A stretch of DNA of 64,000 bases from Acephala macrosclerotiorum (Eukaryota > Ascomycota > Leotiomycetes > Helotiales > Mollisiaceae), in contig MU119420.1 of assembly GCA_014904845.1 (NCBI GenBank), forward strand, positions 1 through 64,000. The letters are read 5' to 3'. The notes below the pieces were generated by a model. The model ran no database searches and was not told the origin of the DNA. It worked only from the letters and a program-made list of their open reading frames with translations. The number at the start of each line of letters is the position of its first letter. Positions within the stretch are counted from its first letter, which is position 1. Of this stretch, positions 46,001-56,558 are shown in pieces. The position numbers and the translations under genes were made by a program.

Positions 46001-47659
46001 ATGCGCCTTATCAATGTCAACACGTACCAACTGGAAGAATATTTTGGAGCCAACACTCCACCGTATGCCATTCTTTCTCACTGCTGGGGCGAAGGGGAAG
46101 TAAGCTTTGATGACTTCCACGGAACATTCTGGAAGGAGAAATTGGGAGGTACCAAAATTGAGCACGCCTGCCACCAAGCTCGGATCGAAGCCCTGCCTTA
46201 TCTCTGGGTCGACACGTGTTGTATCGACAAACGTAGCAGCTCCGAGCTCTCAGAGGCCATCAACTCGATGTATCAATGGTACGCGAAGTCACGGATCTGC
46301 TATGCTTACCTCGAAGATGTGGATGAAGACCTCAAAGAGGTAGATGGGAACCTCAATGTGGTTGGAAATAAGCGGGACTGCCCCTGTAAGGTCGACAAAC
46401 AATATTTCTCGGACAGTAGGTGGTTTACCCGTGGCTGGACTCTCCAGGAACTTATCGCGCCGCAAAAAGTGAAGTTCTTCGGCTCAGGGTGGAATCACTT
46501 GGGAAGCCGTCGAGACCTATCCAGTACAATCTCCGTGATCACAAAGATACCCCACGATGTTTTGATTTCTGCGCACAATATCAACATGCTGAGCGTGGCG
46601 AAGAAAATGTCATGGGCCTCCCAAAGAGAGACGACTCGAATCGAAGACACGGCATATTGTCTGCTTGGCATATTTGGGGTGAACATGCCACTACTGTACG
46701 GCGAAGGAGATAGAGCATTTCAACGACTACAAGAAGAATTGATCAAAGAGACGAGTGATCAAACAATATTCGGATGGCAGGGCGATGGATTTCATTACGG
46801 AGTCTTTGCCAAATCCCCTGTCGACTTTGAAGACTTCGATAATCTGACACCGATACCGAGCATACCGAGCATAGTAGAGACGCCTCCATATTCAATGACC
46901 AACCGCGGGCTTCACATCCAGGCCTCATTAATCTCTCTTCCTGAGCGCCGATTCGCTGCCATCCTTGAATGTCATGTAGCACTCGACTATTCTGGCCGTC
47001 TTGGAATCCCATTGTTGAGCACCACCAACCCTACGAGATTCGTACGGGATTCAAGTTCTAAGCCCGAGATGTATACCCACAAGGAAATCAGAAAAGCAGA
47101 GCTACGAACGATATATATTCAGAAAAGTCGGACAGATCTGAATGAGCCCATATATCAGTATCCTTGCCGGGTGCAAGCGAAATCTATTCTACCTCATGGG
47201 TACACCCTTCGCGGTGTTGCCCCTTCCAGATACCCGTTCAATTGGAGCACTGTAACGATGGGCTTACTAAAGGGCCGTGATGGCAAACACCTGTCATTCC
47301 GTCGCCAGCTTCATGCAGCATTTGAGTTTACCATCAGCATTTGGCGGGGCGGGTCCGTCCTCGATCCTCCAGAGGGAAGTCCTCCAAGAAGTCTGGTCGT
47401 TGCAGTCACGATTGATGCGGACCGGTATGATGATGAGACCGCTACTGCTTCTGCGTATATTTTCATTAAACCAAGTGATATGTGTCTTGAGCACTGGCTC
47501 AAGCGATATAAAACAGGAGAGTTCATTCCTGGGGACCGTGGTGGATGTGAGGTTGCCTCGACAAAGGCCGACCGGAAAGGTTTCAAAGTTAAAGTTGGAG
47601 TCGACGTCGGGCGTGAAACAATCTTCAACCAAAACATCGTCATCAATGTTCGATGTTGA
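46001..47659 (+). CDS. HET-domain (heterokaryon incompatibility) protein
   Basis: This is an intact single-exon gene of 552 residues, starting MRLINVNTYQLEEYFGAN. The HET domain covers roughly residues 20-155: YAILSHCWGEGEVSFDDF (22-39), ALPYLWVDTCCIDKRSSSEL, SMYQWYAKSRICYAYLEDV and SRWFTRGWTLQELIAP (139-154). This is the HET-E/HET-D-type variant, as shown by the CCIDK motif and the later IEDTAYCLLGIFGVNMPLLY phrase. The C-terminal 300 residues are beta-rich with no NACHT or WD repeats. HET proteins mediate allorecognition and programmed cell death after hyphal fusion. The second intact HET gene lies 4 kb downstream. Confidence 0.88.
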   Translation: MRLINVNTYQLEEYFGANTPPYAILSHCWGEGEVSFDDFHGTFWKEKLGGTKIEHACHQARIEALPYLWVDTCCIDKRSSSELSEAINSMYQWYAKSRICYAYLEDVDEDLKEVDGNLNVVGNKRDCPCKVDKQYFSDSRWFTRGWTLQELIAPQKVKFFGSGWNHLGSRRDLSSTISVITKIPHDVLISAHNINMLSVAKKMSWASQRETTRIEDTAYCLLGIFGVNMPLLYGEGDRAFQRLQEELIKETSDQTIFGWQGDGFHYGVFAKSPVDFEDFDNLTPIPSIPSIVETPPYSMTNRGLHIQASLISLPERRFAAILECHVALDYSGRLGIPLLSTTNPTRFVRDSSSKPEMYTHKEIRKAELRTIYIQKSRTDLNEPIYQYPCRVQAKSILPHGYTLRGVAPSRYPFNWSTVTMGLLKGRDGKHLSFRRQLHAAFEFTISIWRGGSVLDPPEGSPPRSLVVAVTIDADRYDDETATASAYIFIKPSDMCLEHWLKRYKTGEFIPGDRGGCEVASTKADRKGFKVKVGVDVGRETIFNQNIVINVRC

Positions 47660-48039
47660 TAATCTCGAATGGCAAGGAGGAGTAGCCGTGTCATCGCTCC
47701 GCCTCCTTCTTTTGCAACATCTTCTGAGTGTCCCCCAAGTTAGCCCAACATCCTGTCACATAAATCCGGAAGAGAGTTCGACCGTGCAAGATGTTCATTC
47801 AAAACCGCAACCTGTCGCCATTTGCGGGTGTATCGCTCATGGTATCGCTTTGCTCGGTTCCAGTCATTGGCCATCTTGTAAATTAGTGTCCACAACCCTA
47901 AAATTTAGTGATCGCGACGCTGAATTGCACCACGATTCAATGAATCACAGCAATCACAGCCTGAGAGGACTTCCTTTCATGGACACATTTCTTGGAACAG
48001 TGGTCGTGCACTAAAGATTATCACAAGAAAACAAGTTCA
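47660..48039. other. Intergenic, no gene seen
   Basis: An open plus-strand frame runs from inside the HET gene to 48014 but is out of frame with it and has no signature. Confidence 0.4.
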
Positions 48040-49390
48040 ATGTGCGACCATTGACTTGCCGAAATTCAATCAGGCAGCATACGACATGATTGCGGGATCC
48101 CCAAAAGTCCGAGGTTGTTGCGTGAGAATCGACACAGCGTCAATAGGTATGATGCCTTCAGTTGAAAGCACATCTGCCAAACTAATACCATCTATCACCG
48201 GCTTCGAACAGTCAGTGGCCAGATTGATTCGAGAAGCCAATCTAGGATCATCATGACTCAACGCATCCGTTGCCAGAGCATACCCCACTACATTGTACAA
48301 GACTCCGTGAGTATGTACACCCCAGCTAGAAGATCGGGGCACAAGCCCTGAAGCTCGTCGTTCGAAACACCCACTCCTTGGGCATCATTGATGTGCCCCG
48401 ACGCCGCACTACCTTCCTGTGGTTGGGCGATCTCGTCGAAGATGGAATAGATCGTTGTTCTCAGAACATAGGCCGAGTCTCCGCCACTGGCAAGCAAGGT
48501 CTTAATCAAATTCGAATCCGTTCATTGTTGACGCGGCGCCATGGGGCAAGGGAGGTCTGGGAATCTAGGATTCCAGATCAGGAAAGAGCGTCCCATGAAA
48601 GTCCGGACTAAAGGGAACGAAGTCGCTGACAATGGTTCGAGTCGAAAGTCAATATTTCGACGCCCGCTGCGTATCGATTGAGCCTTGAGACCAAGAGATG
48701 ACGCTGACGTTTTTGTTTCCTGAGACGGCCGAGAGATAGTTGATAGCATAAGCTATGTATTCGACTGCCACTTGGATGTTATCCAGTGTGAATCCAGGAA
48801 TACTCAGCTCAACAGAATACACCATGGAGCTCTCGGCAAAGAGTTTGGCCTAATTTCCGGCGAAGTTAATCTGCACTGTTGTTCCTGTTCCGGGGACGAG
48901 GATTACTCGCTGCTTCTTCCCAGTGCCGTATACGAATATTGAGGGGATAAACAATGCGGAGAGAAGGTCCGACTCGCTCACTGCATAAGGAGCATCACTC
49001 TCCAACTTCTTAGAATAGATGAATGTGCTCGGTTCGCGTTCGTTGGTTTGTCGAGGCTCTTTGAGCCCGTCTGCATATGCCTTTAAGGTCGCATCTAAGT
49101 CTGCAGGCGCAAGTCCATTTAGAGTAAACCAGCAGCATAGTCAGCAATTGATGTTGGACTTAATGTTACTAGACTTGAGAGCGCCAATAATGTTTCAGGG
49201 AAGGATGTTGGTGTTCCAGTGCGAATTATGACTTCCTCCAGGATGTTCACCACCGCATCAGCATAAACAATGAAGTTCTCGGGGTCGGATTCGAGACCAT
49301 CGAGCTTCCGCGGGAAAGAAGTCTGAAAACAACTGTGCTTCTACTGTTGAGCTCTCGGTGTCCTACTCTTGATGTAAAATTGGAGGAAGT
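48040..49390 (-). pseudogene. CalB-type lipase gene relic
   Basis: Pieces of a Candida antarctica lipase B-type protein appear in order on the minus strand in changing frames. They are: FPRKLDGLESDPENFIVYAD (about 49325), TPTSFPETLLALSSL, LNGLAPADLDATLKAYADG, YAVSESDLLSALFIPSIFVY, SIPGFTLDNIQVAVEYIAYA, then the nucleophile phrase VSVISWSQGSIDTQ (about 48690), PFSPDFHGTLFPDLE, AYVLRTTIYSIFDEIAQPQ with the catalytic Asp (about 48450), THGVLYNVVGYALATDAL with the presumed His, and IPIDAVSILTQQPRTFGD. At least four frame changes and several stops break it. The family hydrolyses triglycerides and other esters outside the cell. All three catalytic residues are still legible, so decay is recent on an evolutionary scale. 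Confidence 0.7.
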
Positions 49391-51794
49391 GATTGGCATC
49401 ACAAAGCCGAGGTTTGTTGCTCAAGCTTTTTCTAGATTGGCAACGGTTTTCAAGTTATCAGCACTGGCGGGTTATTTACCTGCTCGGCATCACTACCGGT
49501 ACCTCGCGATGCGTCGTATTCTCGCCGAGGCGGACGCTGGCCGAGAAAGTTCTATTTGAGTGCCGTTGCGAAGCATTAGAATCTTTGTCCTCGAATTGTA
49601 TGAATTCGCCAGAAAAGTCCCGTAACTTGGGCCTACTTTGTGTATGAGAAGCAATGCTGTTCTGTGCTCCAATTTCTGATTTTCGAAATCTGCTGTTGTG
49701 GTTTCATTTTCGTAGAGCCAAGTTGCGATTCAAGTTCACGCCTTTCAGCCTGTTGAATTCCACCACCTGGAACGAGGTTCGACTCTCAAAATCATCAAAT
49801 AATTAGGCTCAACTGACGCAAATTTAGATTTGATTTTGAGCGTAATTTTATTCCTCTCTGCGAAATTTTGGGCAATCAACAGTGCCTCTAGAGTGCCATT
49901 CTATTTTGTACTTTCCGACTTTCCTATTCCTTCTCTTTATCCTATCCTTGACACAAATTGTTTGCTATGTCGCTCCAACACTACTACTCTACTTCCTCTC
50001 AGATTTCCCCTCTTTCCTTCCTTTATTTCTCGTGCGAACACCCCAGCTGCTCTCAAAACCTTCTCTTCTTTGCTTTCTTCCCCCTGACTAGCGGATCGGC
50101 TTCTTGAGCTTCGGCCACATCGTGATCCTCTCTCTGCACGATAGGTTGACAACTGATAGCGGCTGCAGACGAGAGTGCTGCTCATCCTGTGGGAGATCGT
50201 GCACTGCCCTTTGCGCTCAAGGTTATTGATAGCTGGGATGCACTGCTCGCCTTCACGAATGTAATTGTCGCGACTCGTAACTTTCGGAAGGTTGTGCACG
50301 TGTGTGGTAGATGACTGGTCCCTTGCCGTACTGCTCGTAGGAGGGTACAGGGAACCCCCAAATCTGGTGGTGGTACTTGTCCGTGGTTTTGGTGAGGAAG
50401 GAATGAATCTGGTCTCTGATGCCAATAATCGGGCTGTGCTGGGAGTGGATCGGTCATGAAGTTGTTCCGATGCCCTCTATTCACGCTGCTCCAGTCCTAG
50501 TGTGACTGTTTGAGAAGTATCCGGAAATTTGTGATACATTGTCTGAACCGGGTAGGCCGGCTGTTGATATGCGGATTGTTGGTGTTCTGCTTGCTTGGAG
50601 TTGGAACAGCCCATCTCACATTGGAATGTTGACCTGAGCATTTTCCATTTCCGTCTTTGGAACTGAGCTGCTGCTGCTCTGGCCTGAGCCGTGGCTGAGC
50701 AAGCCTAAGCCAAGGGTGAGCATTCTTGAGCACGGCCTGAGTATAAGCTAGCAAGCCTGAGCTTGAATTAAAGAGCCATTTTAATATCCGGAGGCGCCCG
50801 TTTTGGCTCCCTTAAGCCCGCCTACACTTTCTTTGTCTTGTCTGTAGGAGTGGGTCCCATTTTGACCCCGACCAGGAGCCCTTGGAAACCATTTTTAGGT
50901 ATAGCTAGAATGGCATCAACTTCGCGTAAGTGAATAACTTTGCACAACACCTATATAAATTTACCATTATCGCTTTTGCTCGCTGAAGAAAATGACTCAG
51001 GAGATTTTTGATATAAATACAACTTGCAATTGTAAAATAATTAATATTTCCGTATTTCTTGTTTTAAAAAAAAAATTCTATTATAAGCAATGGAAAAATT
51101 TAAAATTTAAAACTCGTCTTAAAAGACGGATTTTGGTATAGTGATGGCACTATCTCGCTTATTTCAATAGCATAAGAGCCTGGAAATTAAGCGAAATCGT
51201 CGATTTCTGGTTTGGCTGGTGCCTTGTGGGTTGATGCCATTCTGGCCATACCCTGCGAGGCTCACTTCCGTTTGCGAAGCATCACTTCTCCCCCTTCTCT
51301 GCGAAGTTCTCCCTCCTTTGCCAAACTCCCTCTAAAGCTCCTATTATAACTCCCAAGCACTCGCCTAACCCGCTAGTTTAACGAGTATAGTTGACCCACT
51401 AGAATTGGATGGTTTACAAACAAAATCGAACGATGGTTGAGGCGATACTTCTTTGCATCTTTGCTGGTGGCACCTCTCGTTAGAGGCATCCTAGGTTGCG
51501 CTTCAGATTTTTAATTTATATTTATATGACTTTTCGGGCGCATTTCCATTGTAGCGTGGGCCTTTTTTATTTTTCGGGGGTCAGAAGAGGAAGGCGGTTT
51601 GGGAGTTGGAACGGTGTCAGGCGGGGGTCCTCTCGGTTGAGTTCATCGCATCCCAAAACTGACAAGCTCGCTATTTTCCGCGCGCTACTGCTCGAGCCTC
51701 GCACTGCAACATCACTTGGGACCTCTCAGTCAACACCTTCAAGTATCTTGGCACATGTCCAAGTAGTTCTCGTGGCACCGCTCTTTCGACCGTC
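49391..51794. other. Long intergenic stretch with an AT-rich core
   Basis: A single unit resembling the satellite array (TTGGAGG, GATTGGC, TTTGTTGC in order) lies at 49380-49425. Minus-strand sequence at 50120-50460 hints at a decayed gene (IWGFPV-like phrase in one frame) but I cannot support a call. Positions 50930-51130 are AT-rich with a small GTCTTAAAAGAC hairpin. The last 300 bases are the promoter of the HET gene at 51795. Confidence 0.4.
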
Positions 51795-53904
51795 ATGCTG
51801 TCGATTGAGGATCTCTTCCCTAAGCTCCCATTGTGCCAGGCGTGCGAAGCTCTCTTCACTGCGCCGAGGGCTGCAGATGGCGAGCTTTCGATTCCTGAAC
51901 AGATTTTCCAGAAGTATAACCGCTTCAAGTACAAAATGGATACCGAATACCACTATGAGCGATCACGAGGAGAACTAGAGAAGTCAGTCATGCTTGGTTG
52001 TGAGCTGTGCAAGCGCGTTGTGAAGGACGACTGGAATTACTCGCACTGGAAACATAAAGAACAAGATGGGGTAAATTGTGAGGACGAAGACTCCGACCAA
52101 GCAGATATGTGCTTTGACGAAGGCAGACCTGCCTGTTACCCTCCTACAAGTGAAATGGTTTCATTTCAGATCCAGTGTCATCATTGGATCAATCTCGAGA
52201 TTAGTCATACCTGGCCTTCAACGTTGACATTATTTGCAACTGAAGGTACATCATCAAGAAGGCTGCAGCTTCGTTTTGCTAACCTGCTTTTCAGATGATT
52301 TGGCCAGCCACTTCATCTGCAGCGTGAAGCCGTGGGAAAGCTTTGTGCCTCTCACAAGCTTCGAGACTGCCAAAAAGTGGTTTATTCAATGCTGTACCAA
52401 CCACAAAGACTGTCACGATCCGGCAACAGACGAGATGCCCACGAGGCTTGTCGAACTGTCACCCCTTGGAGCACCAAAGACTGCTCGGCTGTGGTCTACA
52501 GCGGGAGAAGCCGTTAGCTATGCGGCTCTTAGCTATTGCTGGGGTGGCCCGCAACCTTTCAAGACAACCACTGCGGTTTCCAGCGAGCATGCTGAAAGCC
52601 TTCCCTACACCAGATTACCCCAGACAATTTTGGATGCGTTCGAGGTAGCTCGAAATCTCGACCTACAATTCATCTGGATAGACTCTCTTTGCATCATCCA
52701 GGATGACGAAGAAGATGTCCAAAGAGAATTAGGGAGGATGGCTCAAGTTTATCAAAATGCAACCCTAACCATCTCAGCTGCGAGTGCTTCCCATTGTCAC
52801 GAAGGCTTTCTCAGAGAAGATTATGCTTCCCTGGGCTTGTTTCGCCAGCCAATACGAGTCAATGAAACCGAGTTTTGCACAGTCCTTGTAAGCAGCTCTC
52901 ACACTTCTACGCTGCCTGGAAGCTCGTGGGCCCGGGCTTCATCAATCCTGCAGCCGATTAACAGAAGAGCTTGGACGCTTCAAGAAGAGCTACTTTCATC
53001 TTGCTTATTGATCTTCACAAAGGTCGGCATCTACTGGAAATGTCAGTCTGACTTTAAGCCCACAGTCGAGGTTCAGAAGCCAGGGGAAATCAATGGATCC
53101 GTTGTTTTGTGGGAAGACTATTCCGGAAATTGGGGATTCACTGATCATTCTCGACAAGAAACCCTTTTAGCTTCAGAAAAGGGAGCAAGAAGTTTCTGGG
53201 TCTCTCTTGTCGGCAACTATACGAGGCGTGAGCTTTCGAACGAGAGTGACAGGCTACCCGCAATAGCTGCAGCTGCTCAGGTCTTCTCAACGCATCTCAA
53301 ATGCGACTATCTTGCAGGTCTTTGGAGGAAAACTCTTCTGCAAGACCTGATGTGGATAGTCACTTCTCCACGACCTAAACCTAAAAAGTATCAAGGACCA
53401 TCTTGGTCCTGGGCGTCAGTTAATGGAGAGATAGATTTGTTCCGCTTCCAAGATGCAGACGATCTGGGCTACATACCAAGGATATTAGAATGCAGTACCA
53501 TACTCGCTTCTGAAGCGCTGAAGTGGGGTGCCGTCACTGGTGGCACGCTTGTCATCGAGGGACACCTAGTAGAGGTGTCGCTCAGCTCTGACCGTATGTA
53601 TCTTCACATCCTTGGAAACCCAGAGAAAATTAAAACTGCAGCTGGTTGGATACACTGGGACATGGATCGGGAAGCGTCTGCGGAATTCTCTTATTCCAGC
53701 ACATGGTTTTTGGTTCTGTGCATTTCGTTTCATCGTAGCCGCGGAGATGTTAGGTACGACGTGCGAGGGCTGGTTCTCGGCAAGCTTTTTTCGGATGAGA
53801 ATCGTCATCGCCGGCTTGTGTTTTTCGCGGGTGTTTGGACAGAGTCTTCTCTCGAATGGTTTAAGAGTCATCAGTGTTCGGAGGTAACTATTGCTATCGT
53901 TTGA
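51795..53904 (+). CDS. HET-domain protein, two exons
   Basis: The model is join(51795..52245,52295..53904), giving 686 residues. The 49-bp intron has donor GTACAT, branch TGCTAACC and acceptor TTTTCAG. The first 150 residues carry Cys pairs (LPLCQACEALF, LGCELCKRV) that often precede the domain. The HET domain begins near residue 226 with SYAALSYCWGG and continues with RLPQTILDAFEVARNLDLQF, WIDSLCIIQDDEEDVQ and YQNATLTISAASA. NRRAWTLQEELLSSCLLIFT follows, and GPSWSWASVNGEIDLF marks the C-terminal part. It is of the same subgroup as the frameshifted HET gene at 23838. No lesion is seen. Confidence 0.88.
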
Positions 53905-54344
53905 GAAGGTAGAGATCTCGAATACGTGCTAAGTCCATGCGAGGTCTTGTCGAAGTGACGGAATGGAAATCCATGGGGGTCAGAAGAGATGCGATCGCAT
54001 ATATCTTTATTCTTGAAATCAAGAAGAAGGCAGGTGCATTGCTGGTTCAGAATATCGATGAAGTTCGAGGAAAACAGGCGGAAATGGGCATGCTCGTCAA
54101 TGGATACCGTTTGAACAATTTCATGACAGAAGAAACAAATTTCTTTTGGGGACGTTCTTGAATAAGGCTTGGCTGGCAACATGAATCTTTTTTCTCCTTA
54201 ATTTAAAAAAAGGGGTCTTTTTCGGGCTTATTACAAATTAAAAATTTCTAGTAAAATGGGTTTTGACTATGTTGCGTTACGTAAATGAAGGTAAGTAAAC
54301 TTGAGCAGATTTAAGCAGGCCTGTGTAAACCTAAGTAAACCTTA

Positions 54345-55609
54345 CGAGCCTACGGACATAAGTCCGTGCTTTTAGAGTGTTTTTAGCGACTCGCACTCAC
54401 TAAATTCACTAAATTACCCCACTATGCCTCCAGCAACTCCAAAATTCGATTTTCAGCACCAAAAGGGCGAAGAAATCCTTACTAAAGACAAGGAGGGGAT
54501 ACGCCGATTGTATGGCTTTGTAAAGATACTAGTTGAGCTTATTATGACTGAATATAAGCTAGGGAGGTCGACAATTAATAAGATTCTGACGTACGAGACC
54601 CCTGAACGCTTTCGGATTAATCGGACTGGGAGACCCCACCTCTTGAACGATCGTCAAGTCGACGATATAATCGAATATGCCTCTGAATCATGGGAGCACC
54701 GAGTCTTTGACTATACCCTTTTACACGCCGAGTTGCAGCTAGAATGCTCTGTTAAGACGCTGGAAAGGAGGCTTAAACAGAGGGGCTATTTCCGCTGTGT
54801 GGCATGCTAAAAGCCCTACTTTACCAGGGCCTAGGTTATTGCCAGGTTTCTTTGGGCAATGGCACACATATTCTGGACGGTAGAGTGGCTAAAGGTTCTA
54901 TGGTCAGACGAGGTTACATTCTTAGTAGGAGGAAGGACTGTGAAGTAGAGGGTGACTAGGAAAGCGGGGGAGAGATGCCACCCTACTTGCATTTAGCACC
55001 AGTTTCACCGCGGCCACACTACACCTGTCAATGCCTGGGGAGCAATAGGATATGGATATAAGAGTCCTCTAGTCTTTCTTTATAGATCTGGCAAAACAAG
55101 AGCTTTCACACAAAAGGACTACCTCGCCCAGCTCTTGGAACTTTACATTCAAAGCATTTTGGAAGCTTTTACGACAATAACTCACCAATTTCAGCCCTCT
55201 ACTGAGCCATTATTTATGGAAGATGGGAATTCAGCTTATGGCCACAAGTCCAAGCTGAACTGTTGTGCTAGATGGCGCATAGCTCATGGAATTATATTAA
55301 TGCCGCACCTTTCTATAAGCCCTAATATGAACCCCATTGAGAAGTGCTAGAGGAGAATTAAACAGGCTCTTCACCGCCGCCGAAAGCAGCCGACTACTAC
55401 GGCAGAAATGGAAGCCATGGTTTTGGAAGAATAGGACAGAATACCCCAGGAATGGATTAATGAGCTGGTTCTAAAGCAGGAGCATTGGGTCCAAGTACTA
55501 ATGGAGCGCCATGGGTGGTCTACTCCTAATTAAATTCTGCCATTATACCTCAAATTGATGTTTTTAATGCCTGAGGCCCTAAAAATACGGACTTATGTCC
55601 GTAGGCTCG
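54345..55609 (+). mobile_element. Tc1/mariner-like transposon, RIP-inactivated
   Basis: The 1265-bp element has 23-bp terminal inverted repeats (CGAGCCTACGGACATAAGTC plus CGT) flanked by TTA on both sides (54342-54344 and 55610-55612). Each terminus contains the 16-base palindrome ACGGACATAAGTCCGT. The interior carries one transposase frame, listed separately. Gene order and size fit a complete single copy. Confidence 0.85.
54424..55533 (+). pseudogene. DDE transposase with six in-frame stops
   Basis: A single frame of 369 codons runs from MPPATPKFDFQHQKGEE to MERHGWSTPN. It has an N-terminal helix-turn-helix-like region (YKLGRSTINKILTYETPERF) and a DDE core: LWSDEVTFLVGG, FMEDGNSAYGHKSK and ISPNMNPIEKC. 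Stops lie at 54808 (TAA), 54832, 54946, 54994, 55348 and 55432 (all TAG). Four replace a probable Gln codon (CAA/CAG) and two a probable Trp codon (in KCxRRIKQ and EExDRIPQEW). All six are therefore C-to-T or G-to-A transitions at CpA/TpG, the RIP signature. There are no frameshifts, so inactivation was by point mutation only. Confidence 0.85.
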
Positions 55610-55612
55610 TTA

Positions 55613-56558
55613 GCCGGGCAGCCTGAGCAAAGGCGGCGTTAGTCACGTGGGACAAAGAGTTGGGAAACGCAAACATTCAGGTGGGGGAACATGGTTGCCC
55701 AGATCTCGTGGTAGATAAGCGGGAGGGGGTTTGTGAATGGTTGGATGGTTGGTGCTCCGCTCCCTTGGAAGTAGTCAGCTTCCAAATCTATGACATTGAA
55801 AGCGTCCTCACCGCGGGGTGCGATCAGAGTTGGGAACGCGAGGTGTTCCCTCGACTAAGTCATGATGCTTGTGGGTATGTTGCACAGTCTTCTGGAGTGT
55901 GCTCTGATTAGTTGTGAGCAAGAGGGCGGCAACTTGGACTCTAGAATGTGGCAATACTGATCTGGTAATAGAATTCGATGAGTGGGTGCTGTGCTCAAGG
56001 TCTCCTGTGGGGTTGTGCAAAGATTGTATGAACCAGGCTGATGCCGATCTTTGCACTCAAAGGTTTGAGAGAAAATAGCCGAATATGGACAATTACGTGC
56101 AACGAGCAGACTGTCAATCAGAGTCTCTTTCCATTGCCTCTGAAACAGCCGTTGCCATAGCACGCTATGATACGATGCGAGACAGTGCAAGCACTGTTGC
56201 TATTGATGACGTGAGAGATGCATTCAACAAGCCTGATGCAATACCCAGCTATATACTAAAGCAGTCGCGCAAACAGCTACTCTAAAAGAGGGTTGAATGA
56301 TCTTGACGATATCGAGCCTATATCAGTAAAGGTGAAATATACAACAAGATGCGAAAGTGCGTGAAGGTGAACCACTCACGATTACCAGCCATCGTCCTTC
56401 GCTGATACACAATGATTCGGCTTGTGATTGTTCAATTACATTCGCAACACTCGATCTGTGAATGTCCTCAGCAACTCAGTAGTACTAAAGCATACTCCAT
56501 GCTTCCAAACATCGCTCAAACATCCATCTTCAACTGGCATGCTCCTTTCAAGCTCAAA
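55613..56558. other. Intergenic, 5' flank of the orphan gene pair
   Basis: Short frames at 55660-55911 and 56085-56285 are unsupported. The last 200 bases form the likely promoter and leader. Confidence 0.4.

Noticed and set aside
47277..48014. 245-codon plus-strand frame overlapping the HET gene
   Set aside because: It is out of frame with the clear HET protein over most of its length and has no family signature beyond it.
50120..50460. Possible decayed gene on the minus strand
   Set aside because: Two frames hold faint family-like phrases, but without a start, a stop or a conserved motif the call cannot be supported.
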